Assembly (NCBI RefSeq): GCF_030450125.1
Contig: NZ_CP123923.1
Location: forward strand, 558,001-622,000
From: Streptomyces sp. WP-1
Lineage (GTDB): Bacteria > Actinomycetota > Actinomycetes > Streptomycetales > Streptomycetaceae
DNA: 64,000 nt
Direction: 5' to 3'
Positions 52,555-61,464 of this stretch are shown piece by piece. Each line of letters starts with the position of its first letter. Positions within the stretch are counted from its first letter, which is position 1. The position numbers and the translations under genes were made by a program. A model generated the notes under the pieces. It was not told where the DNA came from and ran no database searches. It was given only the letters and a program-made list of their open reading frames with translations.

Positions 52555-55068
52555 CTACAAGATCCCCCGGTCGTCGGGGTACCGGTACTCGGCCTTGAGC
52601 TGCTGCTCGGCGGGAATGCTCTGCTCGGCCCAGATGATCTTTCCCTCGCCGGTGTAGCGGGCGCCCCAGCGCAACGACATCTGGGCGACAAGGAACAGCC
52701 CGCGGCCGCCCTCGTCGGTGCTGCGGGCGTGCCTGAGGCGGGGCGCGGTGCTGCTGGCGTCGGCGACCTCGCAGGTCAGCCGGGAGTCCCGGAGGAGCCG
52801 TACCCGGATGGGCGGGGCGGCGTAGCGGATCGCGTTGGTGACCAGCTCGCTCACCAGCAGTTCCGTCGTCATGGCCAGCTCCCCGAGGCCCCATTCGGTG
52901 ACCTGGCGGGCGGCCAGGGTGCGGATCTCGCCGACGGCGGCCGGGTCGTCGGGGACGTCCCAGGAGACGGCGTGGTCGGCGCCCAGGGCGTGGGTGCGGG
53001 TCAGCAGCAGCGCGATGTCGTCGGGCTGCGGCCCGGGAACGAGGTCGCGCACGACGGCGGCGCACAGCCTCTCCAGGTCCGGCTCGGGGCGGGCGAGGGC
53101 CTCGGCGAGCCGGGACATACCGCACTCGACGTCGTCGTCGGCCTGGATGAGGCCATTGGTGAACAGGCCGAACAGGCTGTGCTCGGCCAGCTCGATCTCG
53201 GTGGCCTCGAAGGCCATGCCACCCAGGCCCAGCGGCGGCCCTGCGGGGATCTCCGGGAAGTAGGCGGGCCCGTCCGGGGGGACGACGACGGGCGGCGGGT
53301 GGCCGGCGCGGGCCATGGTGCAGCGCCGGGTGACGGGGTCGTACACGGCGTAGAGGCAGGTCGCGCCGGTGAGGGCGGCGGCGCCCCGGACGTCGGCGCC
53401 GGAGACGGTCTCCTCGCCGCCCAGCCGCAGGACGAGATCGTCCAGGTGGGCGAGGAGTTCGTCGGGGGGCAGCTCCATGTCGGCGAGCGTCTGTACGGCG
53501 GTGCGCAGCCGGCCCATGCTCGCGGCGGCGCTGATGCCGTGTCCCACCACATCGCCGACGACGAGCCCGACCCGCGCCCCGGACAGCGGGATCACATCGA
53601 ACCAGTCGCCGCCGACGCCGCCGGCCGAGTCGGCCGGGAGGTAGGAGGAGGCCACGTCCAGCGCGGTGCCGCCGGTCAGGGCCGGGGGCAGCAGGCTGCG
53701 CTGGAGGGTGAGGGCGGCCGTGTGCTCCCGGGTGTAGCGGCGGGCGTTGTCCAGGCAGACCGCCGCCCGTGCCACCAGTTCCCGGGCCAGCAGTACGTCG
53801 TCGGAGCCGAAGGGCGCCTGGTTGGTCGTACGGGCGAAGGTGGCGAGGCCGAGCGCGGTGTCGCGGGCCCGCAGGGGGACGCAGATCAGCGAGTGGATAC
53901 CGAACTCGCGGATGCGGTCGGCGCGCCGCGGTTCGGCGTCGGTCCAGGGGCCCTCTTCCGCGTCGAGGACCGGGATGAACAGCGGGTCGCCCTTGATGAG
54001 CGTCTTCGCGTCGTGCGGCGGGCCGAGGAACCCGACCCGCTCGCCGACCCGGTGGACGGCCTCGGGGCAGCCCTCGCGCACCGAGCGCAGGGCGGCGCGG
54101 CGCAGCGTGGGCCGGGCGGGCGCGGACCCGGCGTCGTCGAGCAGTGCCTCGTGGGTCTCGCTGCCGAGCACGGGTTCGAGCAGGTCCACGATCACGAGGT
54201 CGGCGAAGCGCGGGACGGCGAAGTCGGCCAGTTCCTCGGCCGTGCGCAGCACGTCGAGGGTGGTGCCGATGCTGGTGCCGGCCTCGTTGACCATCGACAG
54301 GATGCGGCGGGCGGCCCAGCGCTCGGTGACGTCCAGGACCATGTAGCAGATGCCGGTGACGGCGTCGTCGGCGTCCACCAGGGGGAAGAAGGACGCCGAG
54401 TAGGCGTGCCTGAGGTGCGGGTCGGCCCAGCTCCAGCCGTCGTACTCGTAGTCGGTGACGGGCACGCCGGTGGCGAGCACCTTGCGCATCAGCTTCTCCA
54501 GGGCCTCGCCCTGTAGTCCCGGCAGCACTTCGCTCAGGCGCCGGCCGAGCCGCTCCTCCTGGGGTACCCCGCCGAGCTGCTCCAGGGTGCCGTTCAACCA
54601 TACGTAGCGCAGGTCGCGGTCCAGGACGGCCATGCCGACCGGTGAGCGGGTGAGGAATCCGTCGAGGACGGACTGGGCCATCGTCCACCGCCCGCGCTCC
54701 TCGTGCGCCGACAGCAGGAAGCAGTCCCGTCCGTCCATGCGGAAGGCGGCCGAGACCCGCAGCAGGAGGTCGATCGGGTGGCCGTCGCGGTGGCGGACGC
54801 GGACCGTGCCGTTCCAGCCGTTCCCGGCGCGGCAGCGTTCGGCGATGCCACCGACCCGGGCGGGGGCCTCGGGCGCGGCGAGCAGCCGCCCGGCGGGGGT
54901 GCCGACCATCTCCGGCGCGGTGTGGCCGAGCAGGGCCTCGGCGCCGCGGGTCCAGCCCACCACCGCACCGTCCTGCGAGATCACCGCGGCCGCGTCCGTG
55001 GACGCGTCGAAGAGGTCCGCCGACCCCACGGACGTCGCTGCGGTGTCGCTCTTGCGCGCTGGTTCCAT
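52555..55068 (-). CDS. PAS-PAS-GAF-PP2C-HATPase multidomain signalling protein
   Basis: The start is ATG 55068 (MEPARKSDTA) after GTGAGAC; 837 residues. Two PAS domains (~15-120, DAAAVISQDGAVVGWTRGAEALLG; ~135-250, SPVGMAVLDRDLRYVWLNGTLEQLGG) and GAF (~265-450) come first. The SpoIIE phosphatase (~465-680) has GGVGGDWFDVI, LVVGDVVGHG and RAGHPPPVVV. The RsbW-like ATPase (~705-825) has ELVTNAIRYAAPP and DEGGRGLFLVAQM. One protein thus combines the kinase and phosphatase of partner-switching regulation of sigma factors. The input is unknown; PAS and GAF may bind heme or small ligands. Confidence 0.92.
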   Translation of the reverse strand: MEPARKSDTAATSVGSADLFDASTDAAAVISQDGAVVGWTRGAEALLGHTAPEMVGTPAGRLLAAPEAPARVGGIAERCRAGNGWNGTVRVRHRDGHPIDLLLRVSAAFRMDGRDCFLLSAHEERGRWTMAQSVLDGFLTRSPVGMAVLDRDLRYVWLNGTLEQLGGVPQEERLGRRLSEVLPGLQGEALEKLMRKVLATGVPVTDYEYDGWSWADPHLRHAYSASFFPLVDADDAVTGICYMVLDVTERWAARRILSMVNEAGTSIGTTLDVLRTAEELADFAVPRFADLVIVDLLEPVLGSETHEALLDDAGSAPARPTLRRAALRSVREGCPEAVHRVGERVGFLGPPHDAKTLIKGDPLFIPVLDAEEGPWTDAEPRRADRIREFGIHSLICVPLRARDTALGLATFARTTNQAPFGSDDVLLARELVARAAVCLDNARRYTREHTAALTLQRSLLPPALTGGTALDVASSYLPADSAGGVGGDWFDVIPLSGARVGLVVGDVVGHGISAAASMGRLRTAVQTLADMELPPDELLAHLDDLVLRLGGEETVSGADVRGAAALTGATCLYAVYDPVTRRCTMARAGHPPPVVVPPDGPAYFPEIPAGPPLGLGGMAFEATEIELAEHSLFGLFTNGLIQADDDVECGMSRLAEALARPEPDLERLCAAVVRDLVPGPQPDDIALLLTRTHALGADHAVSWDVPDDPAAVGEIRTLAARQVTEWGLGELAMTTELLVSELVTNAIRYAAPPIRVRLLRDSRLTCEVADASSTAPRLRHARSTDEGGRGLFLVAQMSLRWGARYTGEGKIIWAEQSIPAEQQLKAEYRYPDDRGIL

Positions 55069-55247
55069 CAGTCTCACTTTTACACCAGTATCGACCGGTT
55101 TAATCGTCCGATAGCTGGGGAGGGCCGCCCCGCCGGGTTGGGCGATCCCCCTCGTGCCGGATTTTTGAGCGGTCCGTATCGACATTTCGGTAACGATCCC
55201 GCCGTAGTCGTCTCGTCACTTCATGGAACGTACATACGATCCGGCGC

Positions 55248-56900
55248 ATGAACAGAGCTGTGAAGATCGGCATTGCCGGTACGTCCACCGCCCTGCTCGT
55301 TCTGGGGGGAATAGGCACCTACAACCTCCTGCACGGGCTGACCGGCGGTACGGCCGGGGACCGGGCGCAGGACACGGGCTTCGACCCGTCGGCGACGTCG
55401 ACCACGCCGCCCTCCGGAACCGAGGCGGTGAAGTCGGCCCGCGCGTTCCTGGACCACTGGGCCGGGCAGAACGTCGGCGGGGCGGCCGCCGAGACCGACG
55501 AGCCGGACGCGGCCGCCCTGGCGCTGCGGCAGTACAAGGACGGCCTGCACCTGGAGAAGGTGACGTTCGACAACGTTCTCCCGGCCGGTCCGTCGACCGT
55601 GACGCCGTGGGCGACGAAGGTCACCTTCACCGTCACCGCGCAGGTGGCGGGCGGCAGTTGGAGCTATCCGAGCGCGGTGGCCGTGCGCAAGAGCGACAAC
55701 GGCGCCACGGCGGTGCACTGGAACAACTCGGTGCTGTACCCGGGCCTCGGGGACGGCCAGTCGCTGACCGCGGGCACGCTGCCCGCGGGTTCGATCGACG
55801 CGAAGGTGGTGGCGAGCGACGGCAGGACGGACCTGTCCGGGTTCGACTCGCTGCGGGACATCGCGGCGACGATCCGGCAGAACGGCGATGCCACCGGCGG
55901 CCGTCCGGGCACCGGAGTGGCCGTCGTGGACGCCGACGGGGCGGGCGTGAAGACGCTGAAGACGTTCAAGAAGGGCGGCGCGCCGGTCATCAGGACCACG
56001 ATCGACGCGCGGCTCCAGTCGGCGGCGGAGCAGGCCGTGAAGGACCCGCACCTCGCGGGCAGGCCCGCCGGTTCGGTGGCCGTCGACTGGAGCAACGGGC
56101 ACATCCTGGCGGTGGCGCACACGGGCGCGGACGGGGACATCGCCATCAACGGCATCAAGTCGCCCGGCTCCACGATGAAGATCATCACGTCGGCGGCCCT
56201 GTTCGACAAGGCGGGCCTGACCCCGGCGAGCCCGGCGCCGTGCACCGACTCCCTGACGGCCAACAGCCAGTCGTTCCACAACGACCCCGGTGTGAAGGCG
56301 AATCCGGGGTCCGACCTGGCGCAGGCCTTCGCCGTGTCGTGCAACACCTCCTTCATCAAGGACGGTTTCCACTACCTCGTGCACGACGGTGACGCCTCCG
56401 CGCTGCACGACGAGGCGGTGAACGTCTTCGGCATGGGCAGCTGGTCCATCGGCGGCGGGGTCGCCACCACCGACCCGAGCATCCCGGTGGACGCCGAGGG
56501 CGGCGACCAGGCGGCCCAGTTCATCGGTCAGGGCCGGGTCTCCGCCACCCCGCTGTTCATGGCGTCCGTGGCGGCGACGGTGCGGGCCGGCGGCTTCCGG
56601 CAGCCCATCATCGTGCCGGGGCAGCAGCAGACGAGCGCGCCGCGCCCCATCACGCCCCGCACCGCGGGCTACCTCCGGTCGATGATGCGCGCGACCGCCA
56701 CCGGTGGCACCGCCGCACCGCGCCTGGCCGGCCTCGCCGGGGTCGGCGCCAAGACGGGCACCGCGGAGGAGGGCGACCACACCAACGGCTGGCTGACCGC
56801 GTACAACGCGCACATCGCGGTCGCGGCCCTGGTCGAGGGCGGCACCTCCGGCGTGGACTCCGCCGGTTATGTCGTACGACGCCTGCTGACCACCGGCTGA
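55248..56900 (+). CDS. MecA_N-type penicillin-binding protein (transpeptidase)
   Basis: The 550-residue product starts at ATG 55248. A single N-terminal membrane helix (residues 7-30) is followed by an NTF2-like MecA_N domain (~60-180, VKSARAFLDHWAGQ to WNNSVLYPGL). The transpeptidase domain has SPGSTMKIITSAALF (SxxK), SCNTSF (SxN) and GAKTGTAEE (KTG). It should crosslink peptidoglycan, and PBPs with this N-domain can be of low beta-lactam affinity. A hairpin terminator follows directly. It may contribute to beta-lactam tolerance together with the beta-lactamase system 30 kb away; that is inference. Confidence 0.9.
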   Translation: MNRAVKIGIAGTSTALLVLGGIGTYNLLHGLTGGTAGDRAQDTGFDPSATSTTPPSGTEAVKSARAFLDHWAGQNVGGAAAETDEPDAAALALRQYKDGLHLEKVTFDNVLPAGPSTVTPWATKVTFTVTAQVAGGSWSYPSAVAVRKSDNGATAVHWNNSVLYPGLGDGQSLTAGTLPAGSIDAKVVASDGRTDLSGFDSLRDIAATIRQNGDATGGRPGTGVAVVDADGAGVKTLKTFKKGGAPVIRTTIDARLQSAAEQAVKDPHLAGRPAGSVAVDWSNGHILAVAHTGADGDIAINGIKSPGSTMKIITSAALFDKAGLTPASPAPCTDSLTANSQSFHNDPGVKANPGSDLAQAFAVSCNTSFIKDGFHYLVHDGDASALHDEAVNVFGMGSWSIGGGVATTDPSIPVDAEGGDQAAQFIGQGRVSATPLFMASVAATVRAGGFRQPIIVPGQQQTSAPRPITPRTAGYLRSMMRATATGGTAAPRLAGLAGVGAKTGTAEEGDHTNGWLTAYNAHIAVAALVEGGTSGVDSAGYVVRRLLTTG

Positions 56901-56904
56901 CCGG

Positions 56905-56944
56905 CGGCCCCCGGCGCGGTGGACGTGAACCGCGCCGGGGGCCG
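56905..56944. terminator. Terminator after the PBP gene
   Basis: A perfect 16-bp stem, CGGCCCCCGGCGCGGT and its complement, with an 8-nt loop begins 5 nt after the stop. Confidence 0.85.
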
Positions 56945-57142
56945 TTCCGGTGCGCATGACTCCCGGAGAATCCGCCCAGGAACAACAGCACCGCCTGCAC
57001 ACAGCCTCACCTCAGCGGCTCGCGCGTCGACCTCGCCGGAGCGGTTCTGCGTGCCGGTGCTCCGCATCGGCTGGGCGCCCCTCATGTCTTACGGAGCCGT
57101 GACATGACCCGCGCGTTCCGGGAGCGCGGTGCGGGGCCCGTC

Positions 57143-57148
57143 TAGCGT
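57143..57148 (+). promoter_or_regulatory. -10 box of a leaderless epimerase transcript
   Basis: TAGCGT ends six bases before the ATG at 57155, and no Shine-Dalgarno is present between them, the classical streptomycete leaderless layout. Confidence 0.55.
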
Positions 57149-57154
57149 GGCCGT

Positions 57155-58156
57155 ATGCGTGTACTGGTCACCGGCGGCGCCGGGTTCATCGGTTCCCATG
57201 TCATCGAGGCACTGCGGGCGCACGGCCATGAGCCGGTGGTGTACGACGTCCGTACGGATCCCGGCGCGGACGTCCGGGACCCGGCGGCGGTGGCGCGGGC
57301 GCTGGCCGGGGTGGACGCCGTATGCCATCAGGCGGCGATGGTCGGACTCGGCAACGGCGTCGCGGACGCCCCGGAGTACGTCTCGCGCAACGACCTGGGC
57401 ACGGCCGTGCTGCTCGCCGCGATGGCGGAGGCGGGCGTGCGGCGCCTGGTGGTCGCCGGGTCCATGGTCGTCTACGGCGAGGGCCGGTACACCTGCCCGC
57501 GCCACGGTGTCGTACGGCCGGGCCCGCGCGCCGTGGCCGACCTCGACGCCGGCCGGTTCGAGCCCCGGTGCCCGGAGTGCGGGGCGGAGCTGTCCCCCGG
57601 CCTGGTCGGGGAGGACGCCCCGGCCGATCCCCGTAACGTGTACGCGGCGACCAAGCTCGCCCAGGAACACCTGGCCGCCGCCTGGGCCCGGTCCACGGGC
57701 GGTACGGCGGTGTCCCTGCGCTACCACAATGTGTACGGCCCCCGGATGCCCCGCGACACCCCCTATGCCGGGGTCGCCTCCTTCTTCCGCTCCGCGCTCG
57801 CCCGTGGACAGGCGCCCCGGGTCTTCGAGGACGGCGGCCAGCGGCGGGACTTCGTGCATGTCCGGGACGTGGCCGCGGCGAACGTGGCCGCGCTGGAGGC
57901 GGAGTCCGCGCCGGGCGCGCTCACCGCGTACAACACCGGCAGCGGTGAGCCCCGTACCGTCGGCGAACTGGCGCGGGCGCTCGCCGAGGCGTGCGGCGGA
58001 CCGGAGCCGGTGGTCACCGGGGAGTACCGGCTGGGGGACGTACGGCACATCACGGCGGACTCCGGGCGGCTGCGGGCCGCACTGGGGTGGCAGCCGCAGG
58101 TCGAATTCGCCGAGGGGATGCGGGAGTTCGCGCGGGCCGGTCTCCGGGTGGAATGA
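57155..58156 (+). CDS. NAD-dependent epimerase/dehydratase (extended SDR) with a zinc-ribbon-like insert
   Basis: The 333-residue product starts at ATG 57155. Rossmann motif VLVTGGAGFIGSHVIEAL; CHQAAMVGLG; Ser/Tyr/Lys triad in VVAGSMVVYGEG and NVYAATKLAQEH. SLRYHNVYGPRM and GQRRDFVHVRDVA are typical of UDP-sugar epimerases. Between the catalytic Ser strand and YxxxK lies an insert TCPRHGVVRPG to FEPRCPECGAEL with CxxH and CxxC, resembling a zinc ribbon, which is unusual. It likely modifies a nucleotide sugar for the neighbouring glycosyltransferase cluster. Confidence 0.85.
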   Translation: MRVLVTGGAGFIGSHVIEALRAHGHEPVVYDVRTDPGADVRDPAAVARALAGVDAVCHQAAMVGLGNGVADAPEYVSRNDLGTAVLLAAMAEAGVRRLVVAGSMVVYGEGRYTCPRHGVVRPGPRAVADLDAGRFEPRCPECGAELSPGLVGEDAPADPRNVYAATKLAQEHLAAAWARSTGGTAVSLRYHNVYGPRMPRDTPYAGVASFFRSALARGQAPRVFEDGGQRRDFVHVRDVAAANVAALEAESAPGALTAYNTGSGEPRTVGELARALAEACGGPEPVVTGEYRLGDVRHITADSGRLRAALGWQPQVEFAEGMREFARAGLRVE

Positions 58157-58167
58157 ACTCGCGCGCC

Positions 58168-59277
58168 CTATCGCGCTGTCGGCAGCACCACCTCGAAACG
58201 GCAGCCGCCCGGAATGTTGCGGACGGTGGCCCGGCCCCGGTGTGCCTCCACGATGCCCCTGACGATGGCCAGGCCGAGACCCGCGCCGGCCGGCGGCGTC
58301 CGGGCGTCGGTGCCGCGCCAGCCGGTGTCGAAGACGCGCGGCAGATCCTCCTCCGGGATGCCGCCGCAGCCGTCGGTGACGGACAGCAGCACACCCGCGT
58401 CGGTGCGTTCGGCGGCGATCGCGACCGTGCCGTCGGCGGGCGTCCGGCGGATGGCGTTGACCAGCAGATTGCCGAGCACCCGGCTCATCTCCCTCCCGTC
58501 GACCTCCACCGGCACGGGTTCGACCCGCTCCCCCACCAGCCGCACCCCGTGTTCCCTGGCCAGCGGGTCGGCCCCGGCCAGGGCGTCGCCGACCAGGTCG
58601 TACAGGGAGATCCGGGCGAGGCTCAGGGAGAGGGTGCCCGCGTGTATCCGGGAGAGTTCGAAGAGGTCGCCGACCATGCCGTTGAGGCGTTCCACCTCGG
58701 CGCGGATCTGCTTCAGGTAGCGGTCGGGGTCGGCGGCCACGCCGTCCTCCAGGGCCTCCGCCATGGCCCGCAGTCCGGCCAGCGGGGTGCGCAGGTCGTG
58801 CGAGATCCAGGCGACCAGCTCCCGCCGCGATGCCTCCAACGCCCGCTCCCGCTCCCGGGATTCGGCGAGCCGGGCACTGGTGGCCGCCAGCTCGCGGCTG
58901 AGGGCCTCCAGTTCGGCGGTCGCGGGTCCGTCCGGTGCGGCGAAGGCCCCGCCGTCGCCGAACGAGCGGGCGGCGTCGGTGAGTTCGCGGCTGCGGGCGA
59001 CCACCCAGCGGCCCATCAGCAGCGCGGTGGCCAGGGAGACCACGGCCGCCATGGCGACGACGGTGGTGACCACGGACAGGTCGTGCGGGGACAGGAACAT
59101 CGCCCAGGCGACCGCGAGCGTCCCGGCGAGCATGGCGACGACACCGACGGCCGCGACCACGGCGAGGGAGGCCGTGAGCGAGCGGCGCCGGATCAGCCGC
59201 AGCACGCAGGCTCCGGCGAGTCCGGTCGCGGCGGCCCCGGCGAAGGCGTAGAGGGCGATGAGGGGCATGGCGCGCAT
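58168..59277 (-). CDS. Sensor histidine kinase (HisKA, OmpR-partner)
   Basis: The 369-residue product starts at ATG 59277, two bases after the response regulator stop; a second ATG at 59268 is possible. Three hydrophobic helices (~3-25, 33-58, 66-88) are followed by a HAMP-like linker. HisKA is LVAWISHDLRTPLAGLRAMAEAL (His in ISHD). The ATPase has NLLVNAIRRTPADG (N box), DGCGGIPEEDL (G1) and GAGLGLAIVRGI (G2). It has almost no extracellular loop and so may sense a membrane signal. It is co-transcribed with the regulator upstream. Confidence 0.9.
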   Translation of the reverse strand: MRAMPLIALYAFAGAAATGLAGACVLRLIRRRSLTASLAVVAAVGVVAMLAGTLAVAWAMFLSPHDLSVVTTVVAMAAVVSLATALLMGRWVVARSRELTDAARSFGDGGAFAAPDGPATAELEALSRELAATSARLAESRERERALEASRRELVAWISHDLRTPLAGLRAMAEALEDGVAADPDRYLKQIRAEVERLNGMVGDLFELSRIHAGTLSLSLARISLYDLVGDALAGADPLAREHGVRLVGERVEPVPVEVDGREMSRVLGNLLVNAIRRTPADGTVAIAAERTDAGVLLSVTDGCGGIPEEDLPRVFDTGWRGTDARTPPAGAGLGLAIVRGIVEAHRGRATVRNIPGGCRFEVVLPTAR

Positions 59278-59279
59278 GG

Positions 59280-60044
59280 TCAGTCCACCGCCCCGCCGGG
59301 CCCGAAGCGGTAGCCGACGCCCCACACGGTCTGGATCAGCCGGGGCCGGGCCGGGTCGTCCTCGACCTTGCCGCGCAGCCGGCGCACATGCACCGTGACC
59401 GTCGAGAGGTCGCCGAAGTCCCAGCCCCACACCTCCCGCATCAGGTCCTCCCGGCCGAAGGCGCGGCCCGGATTGCGCAGGAAGAAGGCGAGCAGGTCGA
59501 ACTCCCGCAGCGTGAGGGCGAGTTCGCCGCCGTTCTTGGTGGCGCGGCGGGCGTCCGGGTCGACCGAGAGTCCCGCCGCGGCCAGCCGGTGCCCGCCGTC
59601 GGCGGCGGGGCGGCTGCGGCGCAGCACGGACTCGACGCGCAGCACGAGCTCCCGGGGGCTGAAGGGTTTGGTGACGTAGTCGTCCGCGCCGACCTCCAGG
59701 CCGAGGACGCGGTCCTCCTCGTCGCCGCGGGCGGTGAGCATGATGACGGGCACGGGCCCCTGCTCCCGCAGCCGGCGGCACACCTCCAGGCCGTCCATGC
59801 CGGGCAGCATCAGGTCGAGCACGACGAGGTCGGGCCACCGGGCGCGGGCGCGGCCGAGCGCCGCCGGGCCGTCGTCGGCGCGGTCGACCGCGTAGCCGGC
59901 CCGGTCCAGATATCCGGCGACCACCTCGGCGACGGTGGGGTCGTCGTCCACGACCAGAACCCGGGCGCGGGCTCCGTCCCGGTCTCGGTCTCGTACCGGG
60001 TCGTCCCTGGTGGCGGCCCGGTGGGGCTCGTACGGCGATCGCAT
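59280..60044 (-). CDS. OmpR/PhoB-type response regulator
   Basis: The 254-residue product starts at ATG 60044. After a basic N-terminal extension (~25 residues) the receiver has VLVVDDDPTVAEVV, the phosphoacceptor Asp in LVVLDLMLPGMDG, the Thr in MLTARGDE and the Lys in YVTKPFSPRE. The C-terminal winged helix (LTLREFDLLAFFLRNPGRAFGREDLMREVWGWDFGDLSTVTVHVRRLRGKV) is of PhoB type. It is divergent from the GT2 operon (113 bp between starts) and so may control it. Confidence 0.92.
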   Translation of the reverse strand: MRSPYEPHRAATRDDPVRDRDRDGARARVLVVDDDPTVAEVVAGYLDRAGYAVDRADDGPAALGRARARWPDLVVLDLMLPGMDGLEVCRRLREQGPVPVIMLTARGDEEDRVLGLEVGADDYVTKPFSPRELVLRVESVLRRSRPAADGGHRLAAAGLSVDPDARRATKNGGELALTLREFDLLAFFLRNPGRAFGREDLMREVWGWDFGDLSTVTVHVRRLRGKVEDDPARPRLIQTVWGVGYRFGPGGAVD

Positions 60045-60157
60045 GCCTCAAGCGTCGCACCGCCCGCGCCCGGCGGGCGGGGCGGCGGGTCCGGTGTCCG
60101 CGTTTCGTAAGGACCGGAAGCCCGTTATGTCCGGTTCGCGTTCGTAGGGTGAGAGCC

Positions 60158-60850
60158 ATGACGATCTCTTCTTCGGACGTCGACGTGGTCCTGCCCTGTC
60201 TGGACGAGGCCGAGGCGCTGCCCTGGGTGCTCGGCCGGATCCCGGCGGGCTGGCGCGCTCTCGTCGTCGACAACGGCTCCCGCGACGGCTCGGCCCGGAT
60301 CGCCCGGGCGCTGGGCGCGACCGTGGTGGACGAGCCGCGGCGCGGCTTCGGCGCCGCGTGCCATGCCGGGCTGACCGCCGCCACGGCCGGCATCGTGTGC
60401 TTCTGCGACTGCGACGCCTCACTGGACCCGGCACTGCTCGCGCCCTTCGTCCAGCGGATCCACGAGGGGACGGCCGATCTGGTGCTGGGCCGACGGCGCC
60501 CGGTGGCCCGGGGCACCTGGCCGGTGCACGCCCGGGCCGGGAACCTCGCGCTGGCGCGGATGCTGCGCCGCCGCACCGGTCTGCGGCTGCACGACCTGGG
60601 GCCGCTGCGGGCCGCCCGGCGCGAGGCGCTGCTCGGGCTCGGTCTCGCCGACCGGCGCAGTGGGTACCCGCTGGAGATGGTGGTCCGTGCCGCCGACGCC
60701 GGCTGGCGGGTCGCCGAATACGACGTGCCGTACCTCCCGCGTACCGGTACGTCCAAGGTGACGGGTACCTGGGCCGGCACCTGGCACGCGGTGCGGGACA
60801 TGCGCCGGGTGCTGAGCGCGGCCCCGGCCCGGGAGAGGGCGGCGCGGTGA
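60158..60850 (+). CDS. Family 2 glycosyltransferase (dolichol/polyprenyl-phosphate mannosyl transferase-like)
   Basis: The 230-residue product starts at ATG 60158; TAGGGT seven bases upstream suggests a leaderless transcript, although its GGTGAG could also act as a weak ribosome site. The GT-A fold has DVDVVLPCLDEAEALPWVL, ALVVDNGSRDGSARIAR and the DxD-like CFCDCDASLDP. RTGLRLHDLGPLRAARREALLGL and GYPLEMVVRAADAGWRVAEYDVPYLPRTGTSKVTGT complete the family pattern. It transfers a sugar to a lipid or polysaccharide. It overlaps the next gene by 4 bp (GTGA). Confidence 0.88.
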   Translation: MTISSSDVDVVLPCLDEAEALPWVLGRIPAGWRALVVDNGSRDGSARIARALGATVVDEPRRGFGAACHAGLTAATAGIVCFCDCDASLDPALLAPFVQRIHEGTADLVLGRRRPVARGTWPVHARAGNLALARMLRRRTGLRLHDLGPLRAARREALLGLGLADRRSGYPLEMVVRAADAGWRVAEYDVPYLPRTGTSKVTGTWAGTWHAVRDMRRVLSAAPARERAAR

Positions 60851-61464
60851 CCACCTTGCTCGTGATCGCCAAGGAGCCCCGACCCGGAAGGGTCAAGACC
60901 CGGCTCACGCCGCCGTTCACCCCACAGGAGGCGGCCGAGCTGGCGGAGGCGGCGCTCGCCGACACCCTGGACACGGTGGCGCGTACGCCCGCGGCCCGGC
61001 GGGTCCTGGTGCTGGACGGGAGCCCGGGGGCCTGGCTGCCGCCGGGCTTCGAGGTCGTACCGCAGTGCGCGGGCGGGCTGGACGAGCGGCTGGCGGACGC
61101 CTTCGCGCGCTGCTCCGGCCCGGCGCTGCTGATCGGCATGGACACCCCGCAGGTCACGCCGGAGCTGCTGACCGTGGACTTCGCGGACTGCGACGCGTGG
61201 CTGGGCCCGGCGCGGGACGGCGGGTTCTGGGCGCTCGGGCTGGCCGAGCCCGACCCGGCGCTGCTGCGCGGCGTGCCCATGTCGACGCCCGGCACCGGCG
61301 CGGCGCAGCGGGCGCGGCTGACCAGCGCCGGGCTGCGGGTGCGTGAGCTGCCCCGGCTGCGGGACGTCGATGTCGCCGCCGACACCCGGGCGGTCGCCGC
61401 GCTGGCCCCGCACGGCCGGTTCGCCGCCCGGCTGGCCCGCTGCGCCGCGGGGCTGCCCCGATGA
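60847..61464 (+). CDS. TIGR04282/DUF2064 family glycosyltransferase-like protein
   Basis: The 205-residue product starts at GTG 60847. The N-terminal TTLLVIAKEPRPGRVKTRLTPPFTPQEAAELAEA is the family signature (KxPxPGxVKTRL), resembling a nucleotidyltransferase P-loop. LLIGMDTPQVTPELL and LGPARDGGFWALGL are the further conserved blocks. Members associate with GT2 enzymes and methyltransferases in cell-surface or arsenosugar-type clusters. It is flanked by overlapping genes on both sides. Confidence 0.85.
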   Translation: MTTLLVIAKEPRPGRVKTRLTPPFTPQEAAELAEAALADTLDTVARTPAARRVLVLDGSPGAWLPPGFEVVPQCAGGLDERLADAFARCSGPALLIGMDTPQVTPELLTVDFADCDAWLGPARDGGFWALGLAEPDPALLRGVPMSTPGTGAAQRARLTSAGLRVRELPRLRDVDVAADTRAVAALAPHGRFAARLARCAAGLPR

